A stretch of 5,273 nt of DNA from Lentisphaeria bacterium UBA1776 (GTDB lineage: Bacteria; Verrucomicrobiota; Lentisphaeria; Victivallales; Victivallaceae): assembly GCA_002314605.1 (NCBI GenBank), contig DCGO01000067.1, positions 1 to 5,273 of the forward strand. The letters run 5' to 3'. Positions 1 through 5,273 of the stretch are shown here, piece after piece. A program made the position numbers and the translations under genes. The notes beneath the pieces are model-generated. The model made no database searches. It was not told the DNA's origin and was given only the letters and a program-made list of their open reading frames with translations. Positions within the stretch are counted from its first letter, which is position 1; each line of letters begins with the position of its first letter.

Positions 1-1
1 A

Positions 2-886
2 CCCACAAAAGTTCCTGATGCCCCGCTTTTTCTGGAACAGAACCGGAAAAAATATCTGCTGGGACTTTTTTTAAGTTCCGGTGTCATGGGCACCGCCGAC
101 CGGACCATGGACCGCCTCCTTGCCGCAGCGGAACTGCTGCGGAAAAAATACCGCTACCGGGGATACATCCATCTCAAAATCATCCCTGGCGCCAGCCGGG
201 AAGCCATTGACGAGGCCCTCCGCATGGCCAGTGCCGTTTCCCTCAATATCGAGGTCCCCTCCGCAAAACACTTCCGGAAGCTCTCTCTCGCCAAGGATTT
301 CATGACCGATATCGTGACCCCGGTGCGTTATATCGCCGAACAGACGGCACCGGGCTCCCCCTTCAGCCGGATCAAGCGGACTACCCAGTTCATCGTGGGG
401 GCTTCGGACGAAACGGACCGGGAGATCGTCCGCTGCATGGACGGGATCTACAACCGCCTCCGCTTTGAACGGATCTATTTTTCCGCCTATCAGCCCGGGC
501 TGGGAGAAGCGGGGATCCCCGGGGAACAGGAGTTCTCGCTCTCAAGCTCTCCGGACCGGCTGACCCGGGAACACCGGCTCTATCAGACCGACTGGCTCCT
601 CCGGAAATATCACTTCGACGCTTCGGAACTGATCTTTGATCCCGCCGGCAATCTCTCATTGGCCCTGGACCCCAAGGAGCAGTGGGCGGTGCACCACCCG
701 GAGTTTTTTCCGGTGCAGGTCAACCGTGCCGACCGGGAGGTCCTTCTCCGCATCCCCGGTCTGGGACCGGCTGCCGTCGAAAACATTCTGTTTTACCGGC
801 GACTCCGCCGTCTCACCTTCCTCGGCGCCGCCGGGATCCGGGGAAAACTGGCGGAAAAGGCATCCGCCTACTGCATATTCGACTGA
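2..886 (+). CDS. Putative DNA modification/repair radical SAM protein (5'-truncated by the window edge)
   Basis: The frame is open from base 2, so the ATG at 86 is internal: 28 family-like residues, including LFLSSGV, lie before it. About 294 residues are visible of a family of roughly 400 or more. The text matches the family described as 'putative DNA modification/repair radical SAM protein' (TIGR03916/COG4277). Landmarks are LFLSSGV (about 70-91), GYIHLKIIPGAS (about 161-196), the NIEVPS strand, REHRLYQTDWLLRKY near 568-609, and a C-terminal helix-hairpin-helix (LLRIPGLGPAAVENIL, about 739-786) that should bind DNA non-specifically. The CxxxCxxC cluster motif is upstream of the window, so catalytic competence cannot be judged. 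The family is known for association with a second DNA-metabolism protein that is sometimes fused to a uracil-DNA-glycosylase-like domain; no such gene lies on the visible side. The true biochemical reaction is not established. The 3' end overlaps the convergent glycosyltransferase gene by 19 bp. Confidence 0.9.
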   Translation, partial: PTKVPDAPLFLEQNRKKYLLGLFLSSGVMGTADRTMDRLLAAAELLRKKYRYRGYIHLKIIPGASREAIDEALRMASAVSLNIEVPSAKHFRKLSLAKDFMTDIVTPVRYIAEQTAPGSPFSRIKRTTQFIVGASDETDREIVRCMDGIYNRLRFERIYFSAYQPGLGEAGIPGEQEFSLSSSPDRLTREHRLYQTDWLLRKYHFDASELIFDPAGNLSLALDPKEQWAVHHPEFFPVQVNRADREVLLRIPGLGPAAVENILFYRRLRRLTFLGAAGIRGKLAEKASAYCIFD

Positions 887-2601
887 AACTGCGGTGCTTT
901 CCGGCTGCCCGGCGAAGATTTTGACGGATAGACCACCAGCGTCAGCTGGTGGTCGTGGTGCAGGACGCCGTCTTCCGGAAAACGATTATGATTCTTCATG
1001 AAGCGGTCCGTGGACATCAGTACCGCGCAGGCCTTCCTTCCGGGGGAAGCAAGGTATTTCAGGAGCTCTTTGGGGGAGAGATACCGCCCTTTCCCAGAAA
1101 CGGTACTGTGAACGGCATAATCCCATTCTCCCTCGGCCCAGATCAGTGTTATATCATGCACCCGGTGCCAGACCCAGACGGCGCCGTGCATGTTCACCCG
1201 GTGGGCAAAAATCTGTGCCCGGGGCGGAATGAATTTTTCCAGCCGCTTCAGCGCCGCCTCAGGGGATTTGTCTCCGAAAATCTCCTCCGGCATGGCAAGG
1301 AAAACAAGAAAAAGAAGCGGGATCTGTCCGGCAAAAAACGCAAAAAGGTTCCGGTTCCAAGATTTTTTCCGCTGATACAGGAGAACGCCGCCCCAGACGG
1401 CCGCCGCAACCGCCGCCGGAACGAATCCCCGCATAAGACCGATGATTTCCGCTGTCAATCCGGAAACCGGCATCCGCCCAGGAAGAAACGCCACGGCCGT
1501 CCCCGCAACGCCCCCGGTGACCAACAATGCCCCCAGCAGGGTCATCATCCGTCGGAACATGCGGTAGCTGCCTCCCTGCCGGAAATATTCCGCAATGCCC
1601 ATGGCTCCCATGGCCGCCAGCGGCAGAAAACAGGGGAGGATGTACGTTGCAAGTTTTCCCCGGCAAACGGAAAAGAAACAGAATGGCACCAGGAACCAGG
1701 TCACAAGATAACGGACATGGCTCTTCTGCAAAAGCTCCGCGATACCGATATGGCGGAGTCCCCTGCCGGAAAGGATCAGCAGGAGCCCCCCCGGCATCAG
1801 CAGCGGGATGAGCACAGCAAGATAAAACCACCACCCCTCCGCGTGCTGCCCCACCATGGTGGAACGGAGAAAGCGGTCCAGATGTTCCACCTGTATGAAA
1901 TACCGCCAGAAATCCGGTGCCTGGCGGTGGACCGCCATGATCCACGGAAGAGTCACCGCAAGACATCCGGCCAGCGGGAGCCACGGAAGCGTCAGAAAGG
2001 CTTTCCACCGTTTCTCCCACAGGAGAAAGACCGAGATCACCATGCCGGGGAAGGCCAGTGCAATGAATCCTTTGGTCAGAAATCCAAATCCGGCGAAAAT
2101 TCCTGCCGCCAGAAGCAGGATCACCCGGGGCGTGTTCCACTTTTCCATGATGTACGCCGGGAAAAACGCCGTCAGCGTCCCGACAATGAAGAGCGTTAAC
2201 TGGGAATCCAGTACCGCCACATTTCCCAAGCCGTACACCAGCCCGAAATCAAGATACAGGATCCCTCCGAAAACCGCCAGACGGGTCTCCCCGGTACAGC
2301 GGCGGAGGAAGATCGTCAGCAGAAGGGCCGTCAGACCCGCCGCCAGCGCCGCCGGCAAACGCAGCGCAAAGCGGTTGTACCCGAAAACTTTGAAACTTGC
2401 CGCCGTAAGCCAGTACCCCATCACCGGTTTCTCAAAATAATCCATTCCAGCCAGTCTGGGCACGACGCAGTTCCCGCTTTCGATCATTTCCCGGGGGATC
2501 TCCGCATAACGGAATTCATCAGGCGTGATCATGGGGCGCAATCCCAGCGGCAGAAGATAGGCTCCGAGAAACATGAGAAGCAAAAAAAGACCGTATTTCA
2601 T
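868..2601 (-). CDS. ArnT-like lipid-linked sugar glycosyltransferase (PMT/GT83-type membrane protein)
   Basis: A 577-residue polytopic inner-membrane protein of GT-C type. ArnT moves 4-amino-4-deoxy-L-arabinose from undecaprenyl phosphate to lipid A on the periplasmic face, giving cationic peptide/polymyxin resistance. It resembles E. coli ArnT (about 550 aa) along its whole length. The first periplasmic loop has PDEFRYAEIPREM (residues 27-39; D28 is the expected catalytic acid) and YFEKP (55-59; E57/K58). A second acidic site is AVLD (D132). Further matches are LTKGF (175-179), FWRYFIQVEH (231-240) and RGKLATYIL (314-322), then a soluble C-terminal domain (about 440-560). It starts with ATG, with GGAG 8 nt upstream (2610-2613) inside the preceding gene, which it overlaps by 4 bp (ATGA). 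Homologues end near QLTLVVYP, so the last 16 or so residues are an extra tail running into antisense of the radical-SAM gene. No arnBCADEF genes are visible, so the sugar could be another one; I leave the symbol empty. Confidence 0.88.
   Translation of the reverse strand: MKYGLFLLLMFLGAYLLPLGLRPMITPDEFRYAEIPREMIESGNCVVPRLAGMDYFEKPVMGYWLTAASFKVFGYNRFALRLPAALAAGLTALLLTIFLRRCTGETRLAVFGGILYLDFGLVYGLGNVAVLDSQLTLFIVGTLTAFFPAYIMEKWNTPRVILLLAAGIFAGFGFLTKGFIALAFPGMVISVFLLWEKRWKAFLTLPWLPLAGCLAVTLPWIMAVHRQAPDFWRYFIQVEHLDRFLRSTMVGQHAEGWWFYLAVLIPLLMPGGLLLILSGRGLRHIGIAELLQKSHVRYLVTWFLVPFCFFSVCRGKLATYILPCFLPLAAMGAMGIAEYFRQGGSYRMFRRMMTLLGALLVTGGVAGTAVAFLPGRMPVSGLTAEIIGLMRGFVPAAVAAAVWGGVLLYQRKKSWNRNLFAFFAGQIPLLFLVFLAMPEEIFGDKSPEAALKRLEKFIPPRAQIFAHRVNMHGAVWVWHRVHDITLIWAEGEWDYAVHSTVSGKGRYLSPKELLKYLASPGRKACAVLMSTDRFMKNHNRFPEDGVLHHDHQLTLVVYPSKSSPGSRKAPQFQSNMQ
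931..954. repeat. Perfect 10-bp inverted repeat with 4-nt loop at the convergent gene ends
   Basis: GACCACCAGC (931-940), loop GTCA, then GCTGGTGGTC (945-954). It is a GC-rich, uninterrupted stem lying 45 bp past the radical-SAM stop and inside the 3' coding end of the ArnT-like gene. Neither side is followed by a T-run, so it is not a canonical terminator. It could still act as a 3'-end barrier for the plus-strand transcript, since no other terminator is visible there. Confidence 0.5.
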
Positions 2602-3896
2602 GGACGATACTCCAGTATGGCAATGTCAGATCCCCTCAAAACGATTTTCCGCCACGCCGGCGGCATGCCGGAAGCGCTTTTTGCAGGCAGCAGTACGGCC
2701 GCAGCGGCCCCGGCGGAGGGAGGAAGAATCCGGTGCAGCTGATCCGCCGGGATCACCGAGATCTTTCCGGCACATCCGGCAAAGCGGAGAACATTTTCAA
2801 GCTCCGGAGTCACTGCCGCAATTCCATGGACGCCGTCGGCATCCTTCGGCCACAGCCGGCGGATAATTTCCGCCGGGGCCTGTTTTGCCGTGACACGGTC
2901 GGGAACCATGGCAGGAAGTCCGCACAGGAAAAACGCCGACCCCAATGCGAAGAAAGTCATTTTGCCCGGGAGTTTCCGGTCCCTGACCGCCATGAAGTAC
3001 CAGACGGTCAGAATCAGAAAACTGAACAGAGTCATCACCATATTTCCCGGCAGGAGAAACGCCCGGATTCTGCCGAATTTCGCCAGCAGAAACCCCGCGG
3101 CCAGCAAGATGCCCAGTACCATGAAAAGTTTGATCCAGTGCCGCAGCATACGGTCCAGCCGGAGCATTTCCGGATTTTCCGCCGCATACTCCCGGAGCCC
3201 AAGCGCCGCAAGAAGGGCCAGAAACGGTGCTGCGGCGGTCCACTGCCCGAAGAAAACCGCACCAATGCCGAGAAGCGCTCCCGCCGCCGCCGCCCGCTCC
3301 GGGGTCTTCGCAAAATTCAGTTTCCGGCATCCTGAGATCAGCACCGGGAGGATCAGCAGCAGGGGAAAAAGCCCCAGAGCCGCCAACCCCAGATGTTCCT
3401 TCCGGAACGGGATCTGCGGCATCCGGGTCCCGGCATAATAAGCCAGCCCGGTCCCCAGAGCGATCCCGATGATACCGCGGAACTCCTTTTCCAGGATCCA
3501 TTCGGCAAAGGAAAAGACCAGCACCGTAAACCCAAGCGTGAAGAAGGGCGCCGCCGCCGCCATGGTCCCGGCGGCATAGACGATCCCCAGCGCCAGAAAA
3601 AGCGCCGCCGCCATCCCGCCGGTTTCACGGTCGTGTTTTTTCATGAAGACCCGGACCGCTCCGGCTGTCAGGAGCGTGGCCACCGCGCCCGGCAGCCGCA
3701 GCAGAAAATCGGAACACGGCAGCTGTCCGGTCCAGACGGCAAAGGCGTATTCGTCAAGATACATGGGCCGCTGCCAGAGCCCCCCAAGATAGAACAGGGC
3801 CAGCAGTACAAACGGCACATCATTCTGACCGGAGGATGGCGGAGGATTTTTCAAAAACGTTTTCACTGAAAAGTGTTTCCCGGCAGTTCGCTGCAT
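2598..3896 (-). CDS. Reduced ArnT-like polytopic membrane protein, probably inactive as a glycosyltransferase
   Basis: A 432-residue hydrophobic protein with roughly ten membrane segments and a C-terminal soluble part. It has no clear family signature but is collinear with its downstream neighbour. YLDEYAFA (46-53) corresponds to PDEFRYAE. LLRLPGAVATLLTAG (65-79) corresponds to ALRLPAALAAGLTAL. GIVYAAG (104-110) corresponds to GLVYGLG, and FFGQWTAAAPFLALLAALGLREY (215-237) to the FFSVCRGKLATYILPCF region. The end SDIAILEYRP resembles the C-terminus of ArnT. The FEKP loop segment is absent, A116 falls where the neighbour has D132, and the KGF and RGKLATY motifs are gone. Only the first acidic pair (D48/E49) remains. 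A partner, regulatory or divergent-substrate role is inferred. The start is uncertain: the ATG at 3896 has no good Shine-Dalgarno and lies almost at the predicted transcription start; GTG at 3866 is an alternative. It is the first gene of the operon, and its TGA overlaps the next ATG. Confidence 0.8.
   Translation of the reverse strand: MQRTAGKHFSVKTFLKNPPPSSGQNDVPFVLLALFYLGGLWQRPMYLDEYAFAVWTGQLPCSDFLLRLPGAVATLLTAGAVRVFMKKHDRETGGMAAALFLALGIVYAAGTMAAAAPFFTLGFTVLVFSFAEWILEKEFRGIIGIALGTGLAYYAGTRMPQIPFRKEHLGLAALGLFPLLLILPVLISGCRKLNFAKTPERAAAAGALLGIGAVFFGQWTAAAPFLALLAALGLREYAAENPEMLRLDRMLRHWIKLFMVLGILLAAGFLLAKFGRIRAFLLPGNMVMTLFSFLILTVWYFMAVRDRKLPGKMTFFALGSAFFLCGLPAMVPDRVTAKQAPAEIIRRLWPKDADGVHGIAAVTPELENVLRFAGCAGKISVIPADQLHRILPPSAGAAAAVLLPAKSASGMPPAWRKIVLRGSDIAILEYRP
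2610..2613 (-). promoter_or_regulatory. Shine-Dalgarno for the ArnT-like gene
   Basis: On the minus strand GGAG sits 8 nt before the ATG at 2601, within the last codons of the upstream membrane-protein gene. It supports this start and, with the ATGA overlap, suggests coupled translation of the two genes. Confidence 0.7.
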
Positions 3897-3905
3897 ATAT
3901 TTCTT

Positions 3906-3934
3906 AATATAGTTCCGACACAGGAGTTTGTCAA
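3906..3934 (-). promoter_or_regulatory. Sigma70-type promoter of the two-gene membrane-protein operon
   Basis: Reading the minus strand, TTGACA (3934-3929, a perfect -35) is followed by a 17-bp spacer and TATATT (3911-3906, five of six matches to the -10). The expected start point is around 3896-3900, only 0-4 nt before the annotated ATG at 3896. It lies just past the asd terminator, so the operon is transcribed independently of asd. Confidence 0.8.
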
Positions 3935-3954
3935 GTTTTTCAACTCAAATTAAG

Positions 3955-3988
3955 AAAAAGGGACCCGCTTCCGCAGAAACAGGTCCCT
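3955..3988 (-). terminator. Rho-independent terminator of asd
   Basis: On the minus strand AGGGACC (3988-3982) pairs perfectly over 7 bp with GGTCCCT (3965-3959), followed at once by TTTTTC. The 16-nt loop can add a small inner stem (TTTC with GAAG around TGCG). It begins 21 nt after the asd stop codon and ends before the promoter of the next operon, so it closes a single-gene transcript. Confidence 0.88.
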
Positions 3989-4009
3989 CCTCCGAAACGG
4001 AATACCGGA

Positions 4010-5017
4010 TCAGACGAAAAGTTCGGCGATCTGAACTGCGTTCAGCGCGGCGCCCTTCAACACCTGGTCGCCGCTTACAAACATGTCGATCCCCCGCTTG
4101 TCATGACGGGAAATATCCTGCCGGATCCGGCCCGCAAGCACATCGTACTGCTCGGTGGCGTCCTTCGGCATGGGATAGATCTTCTGCGCCGGATCGTCCA
4201 TCACGATGACGCCGGGGGACTTGCTGAGAATGGCCCGGACCTCTTCCGGCGTCACTTCCTCGGCAAACTCCATGTTCAGCGATTCGGAGTGGGCCCGGAG
4301 AATGGGCACCCGGACACTGGTGCAGGAAACCATGAGTTCCGGCGCATGGAGGATCTTGCGGCTCTCGTTGAGCATCTTCAATTCTTCCTTGGTATAGCCG
4401 TTTTCCTGGAAGGAATCGATGTGGGGAATCAGGTTGAACCCAAGCTGGTGGGCGAAGGCCGCCGGATGGACGGCTTCCCCGTTCAGGAGCTGACGGGTCT
4501 GTTCCGCCAGTTCCGCCATTCCTTTGGCGCCGGCGCCGCTGGCGGCCTGATAGGTCGCTGCCACCAGACGGATGAGTTTTTTGGCCCGGTGCAGCGGCGC
4601 CACGGCCACCAGCATGATGATGGTGGTGCAGTTGGGGTTGGCGATCACGCCGTGATGGAGCCTGGCGTCTTCCGGATTGACTTCCGGAACCACCAGCGGC
4701 ACATCATTCTCCATGCGGAAGGCGCTGGAGTTGTCGATCATCAACGCCCCGGACTTGACCACAGCGGCGCGGTAATCTCTGGAAATATCCGATCCGGCGC
4801 TGAAAAGGGCGAAGTCCACCCCCTTGAAGGATTCCGGAGTCATTTCCTCAATAACCACATCGGTCCCGTGAAATTTGGCGGTCTTGCCGGCAGAGCGGCT
4901 GGATGCCAGAAGCTTCAGACTGCGCACCGGGAAATTACGTTTTTCCAGCGTTTTGACCATTTCGACACCCACGGCGCCGGTGGCACCGGCAACCGCAACA
5001 TTGAACCCCTGAGACAT
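4010..5017 (-). CDS. asd: Aspartate-semialdehyde dehydrogenase
   Basis: This cytoplasmic enzyme reduces L-aspartyl-4-phosphate with NADPH to L-aspartate semialdehyde, the branch point to lysine/diaminopimelate, threonine and methionine. The length, 335 residues, is typical. The N-terminal Rossmann fold has VAVAGATGAVG (7-17) for NADP binding, followed by SSRSAGK (40-45 region). IDNSSAFR (94-101) includes R101, which is expected to bind phosphate. NPNC (127-130) carries the catalytic cysteine C130. TYQAASGAG (155-163) carries Q157. SVRVPILRAHSE (234-245) supplies R236 for the substrate carboxylate and H243 as general base. The C-terminal VSGDQVLKGAALNAVQIAEL (314-333) is the usual closing segment. 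All catalytic residues are present. The ATG at 5017 is preceded by AAAGGG (5030-5025) at 7-nt spacing. The gene is monocistronic, with its own promoter, long leader and terminator. The diaminopimelate branch makes it probably essential. Confidence 0.97.
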   Translation of the reverse strand: MSQGFNVAVAGATGAVGVEMVKTLEKRNFPVRSLKLLASSRSAGKTAKFHGTDVVIEEMTPESFKGVDFALFSAGSDISRDYRAAVVKSGALMIDNSSAFRMENDVPLVVPEVNPEDARLHHGVIANPNCTTIIMLVAVAPLHRAKKLIRLVAATYQAASGAGAKGMAELAEQTRQLLNGEAVHPAAFAHQLGFNLIPHIDSFQENGYTKEELKMLNESRKILHAPELMVSCTSVRVPILRAHSESLNMEFAEEVTPEEVRAILSKSPGVIVMDDPAQKIYPMPKDATEQYDVLAGRIRQDISRHDKRGIDMFVSGDQVLKGAALNAVQIAELFV

Positions 5018-5168
5018 ATTCGGGCCCTTTCCCTTTTTGATTTTTCAACCGGATCGAAAAACGGACTTCTGAAATCCGGCTCTTTTTTCAACCTCTTCCG
5101 CGAAGAAAATTCCGTTTTGACAGCGGGTTTCCGTTTCTTCTTCGGAAAAGACATATTAAAATTTATAA
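5018..5168 (-). promoter_or_regulatory. Long structured 5' leader of asd
   Basis: From the predicted start near 5168 to the ATG there are about 150 nt without a conventional gene. The RNA can form a large hairpin in which 5150-5136 pairs with 5109-5093 (15 pairs including two G-U, a 2-nt bulge and a 26-nt loop). A second hairpin pairs AGCCGGAT (5081-5074) with ATCCGGTT (5054-5047). The CGGAT of the second hairpin's 5' arm could instead pair with TCCG (5065-5062), just before a run of five T. The 10-mer GGTTGAAAAA occurs twice (5093-5084 and 5050-5041). I do not recognise a lysine riboswitch or other known riboswitch. A regulatory role is inferred from length and foldability only. Confidence 0.45.
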
Positions 5169-5174
5169 AATGAT

Positions 5175-5203
5175 AATATAGCACAAGTTATGCATTTTTT
5201 CAA
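5175..5203 (-). promoter_or_regulatory. Sigma70-type promoter of asd
   Basis: Minus-strand TTGAAA (5203-5198), a 17-bp spacer, then TATATT (5180-5175). The -10 sequence and spacing are identical to those of the membrane-protein operon promoter. The predicted start is near 5168, about 150 nt upstream of the asd ATG. Upstream of the -35 lies ATTC-TGCG-GAAT (5220-5209), a short inverted repeat that could be an operator or chance. Confidence 0.7.
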
Positions 5204-5273
5204 GCGGGATTCCGCAGAATTTTTCCAACGCAGTTTCTTTCTTCTGAATTTGCCTCTTCGTCGTTTTATGAAA

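Noticed and set aside
86..886. ATG at 86 as the true start of the radical-SAM gene
   Set aside because: The 28 codons before it continue the family's conserved LFLSSGV segment in frame with no stop, so the gene enters from outside the window.
949..2199. Plus-strand open frame of 416 codons opposite the ArnT-like gene
   Set aside because: It is a highly basic, low-complexity translation (Arg/Lys/Pro/Gln/His) with no family features, and the opposite strand has clear ArnT motifs.
3813..4710. Fourteen-base identical string CGGCACATCATTCT at 3813-3826 and 4697-4710
   Set aside because: Both copies encode Asn-Asp-Val-Pro in two different proteins using the same codons; likely coincidence rather than a repeat element.
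5117..5122. Plus-strand TTGACA as a divergent promoter
   Set aside because: No -10-like hexamer occurs at 16-18 bp spacing; the position falls in the loop of the asd leader hairpin.
4103..5173. Long plus-strand open frame of 356 codons opposite asd
   Set aside because: It lies almost wholly antisense to a fully conserved asd and is rich in Gly, His, Arg and Phe as expected of a shadow frame. It has no recognisable domain.
3969..5219. TTCCGCAGAA at 3969-3978 (terminator loop) and 5210-5219 (upstream of the asd promoter)
   Set aside because: Only ten bases, in unrelated contexts, with no flanking similarity; insufficient to call a repeat family.
5268..5273. ATGAAA at the extreme right edge as the start of a divergent gene
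   Set aside because: Only two codons are visible and no Shine-Dalgarno precedes them; cannot be supported.

Overview
The window reads as ordinary chromosome from a Gram-negative-type bacterium. The coding DNA is GC-rich and separated by short, AT-rich, promoter-bearing gaps. An ArnT-like lipid A sugar transferase implies an outer membrane. Two well-formed sigma70-type promoters (TTGACA or TTGAAA, 17-bp spacer, TATATT) and a Rho-independent terminator are visible. The protein style could fit the Verrucomicrobiota/Lentisphaerota side of the tree, but this is an impression only. There are no RNA genes, insertion sequences, CRISPR arrays or phage genes.

Layout. (1) Positions 2-886, plus strand: the 3' three-quarters or so of a radical-SAM putative DNA modification/repair protein with a C-terminal helix-hairpin-helix; its Fe-S motif lies off the left edge. 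(2) Positions 868-3896, minus strand: a two-gene operon of polytopic membrane proteins. The first gene (2598-3896) is a reduced, apparently catalytically degenerate ArnT-like protein. The second (868-2601) is a full-length ArnT-like glycosyltransferase. They are joined by an ATGA stop/start overlap and driven by a strong promoter at 3906-3934. The second gene converges on the radical-SAM gene and the 3' ends overlap by 19 bp. (3) Positions 3955-5203, minus strand: a self-contained asd (aspartate-semialdehyde dehydrogenase) unit with its own promoter (5175-5203), a leader of about 150 nt with strong secondary structure, the gene (4010-5017) and a terminator (3955-3988). Nothing recognisable is encoded in 5204-5273.

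The three units are functionally unrelated: DNA repair or modification, envelope glycolipid modification, and aspartate-family amino acid/diaminopimelate synthesis. The least ordinary points are the translationally coupled pair of an intact and an active-site-depleted ArnT-like protein, a promoter that seems to make that mRNA almost leaderless, and the folded asd leader, which also contains a Lys/Arg-rich reading frame. I found no evidence for a wholly new system.
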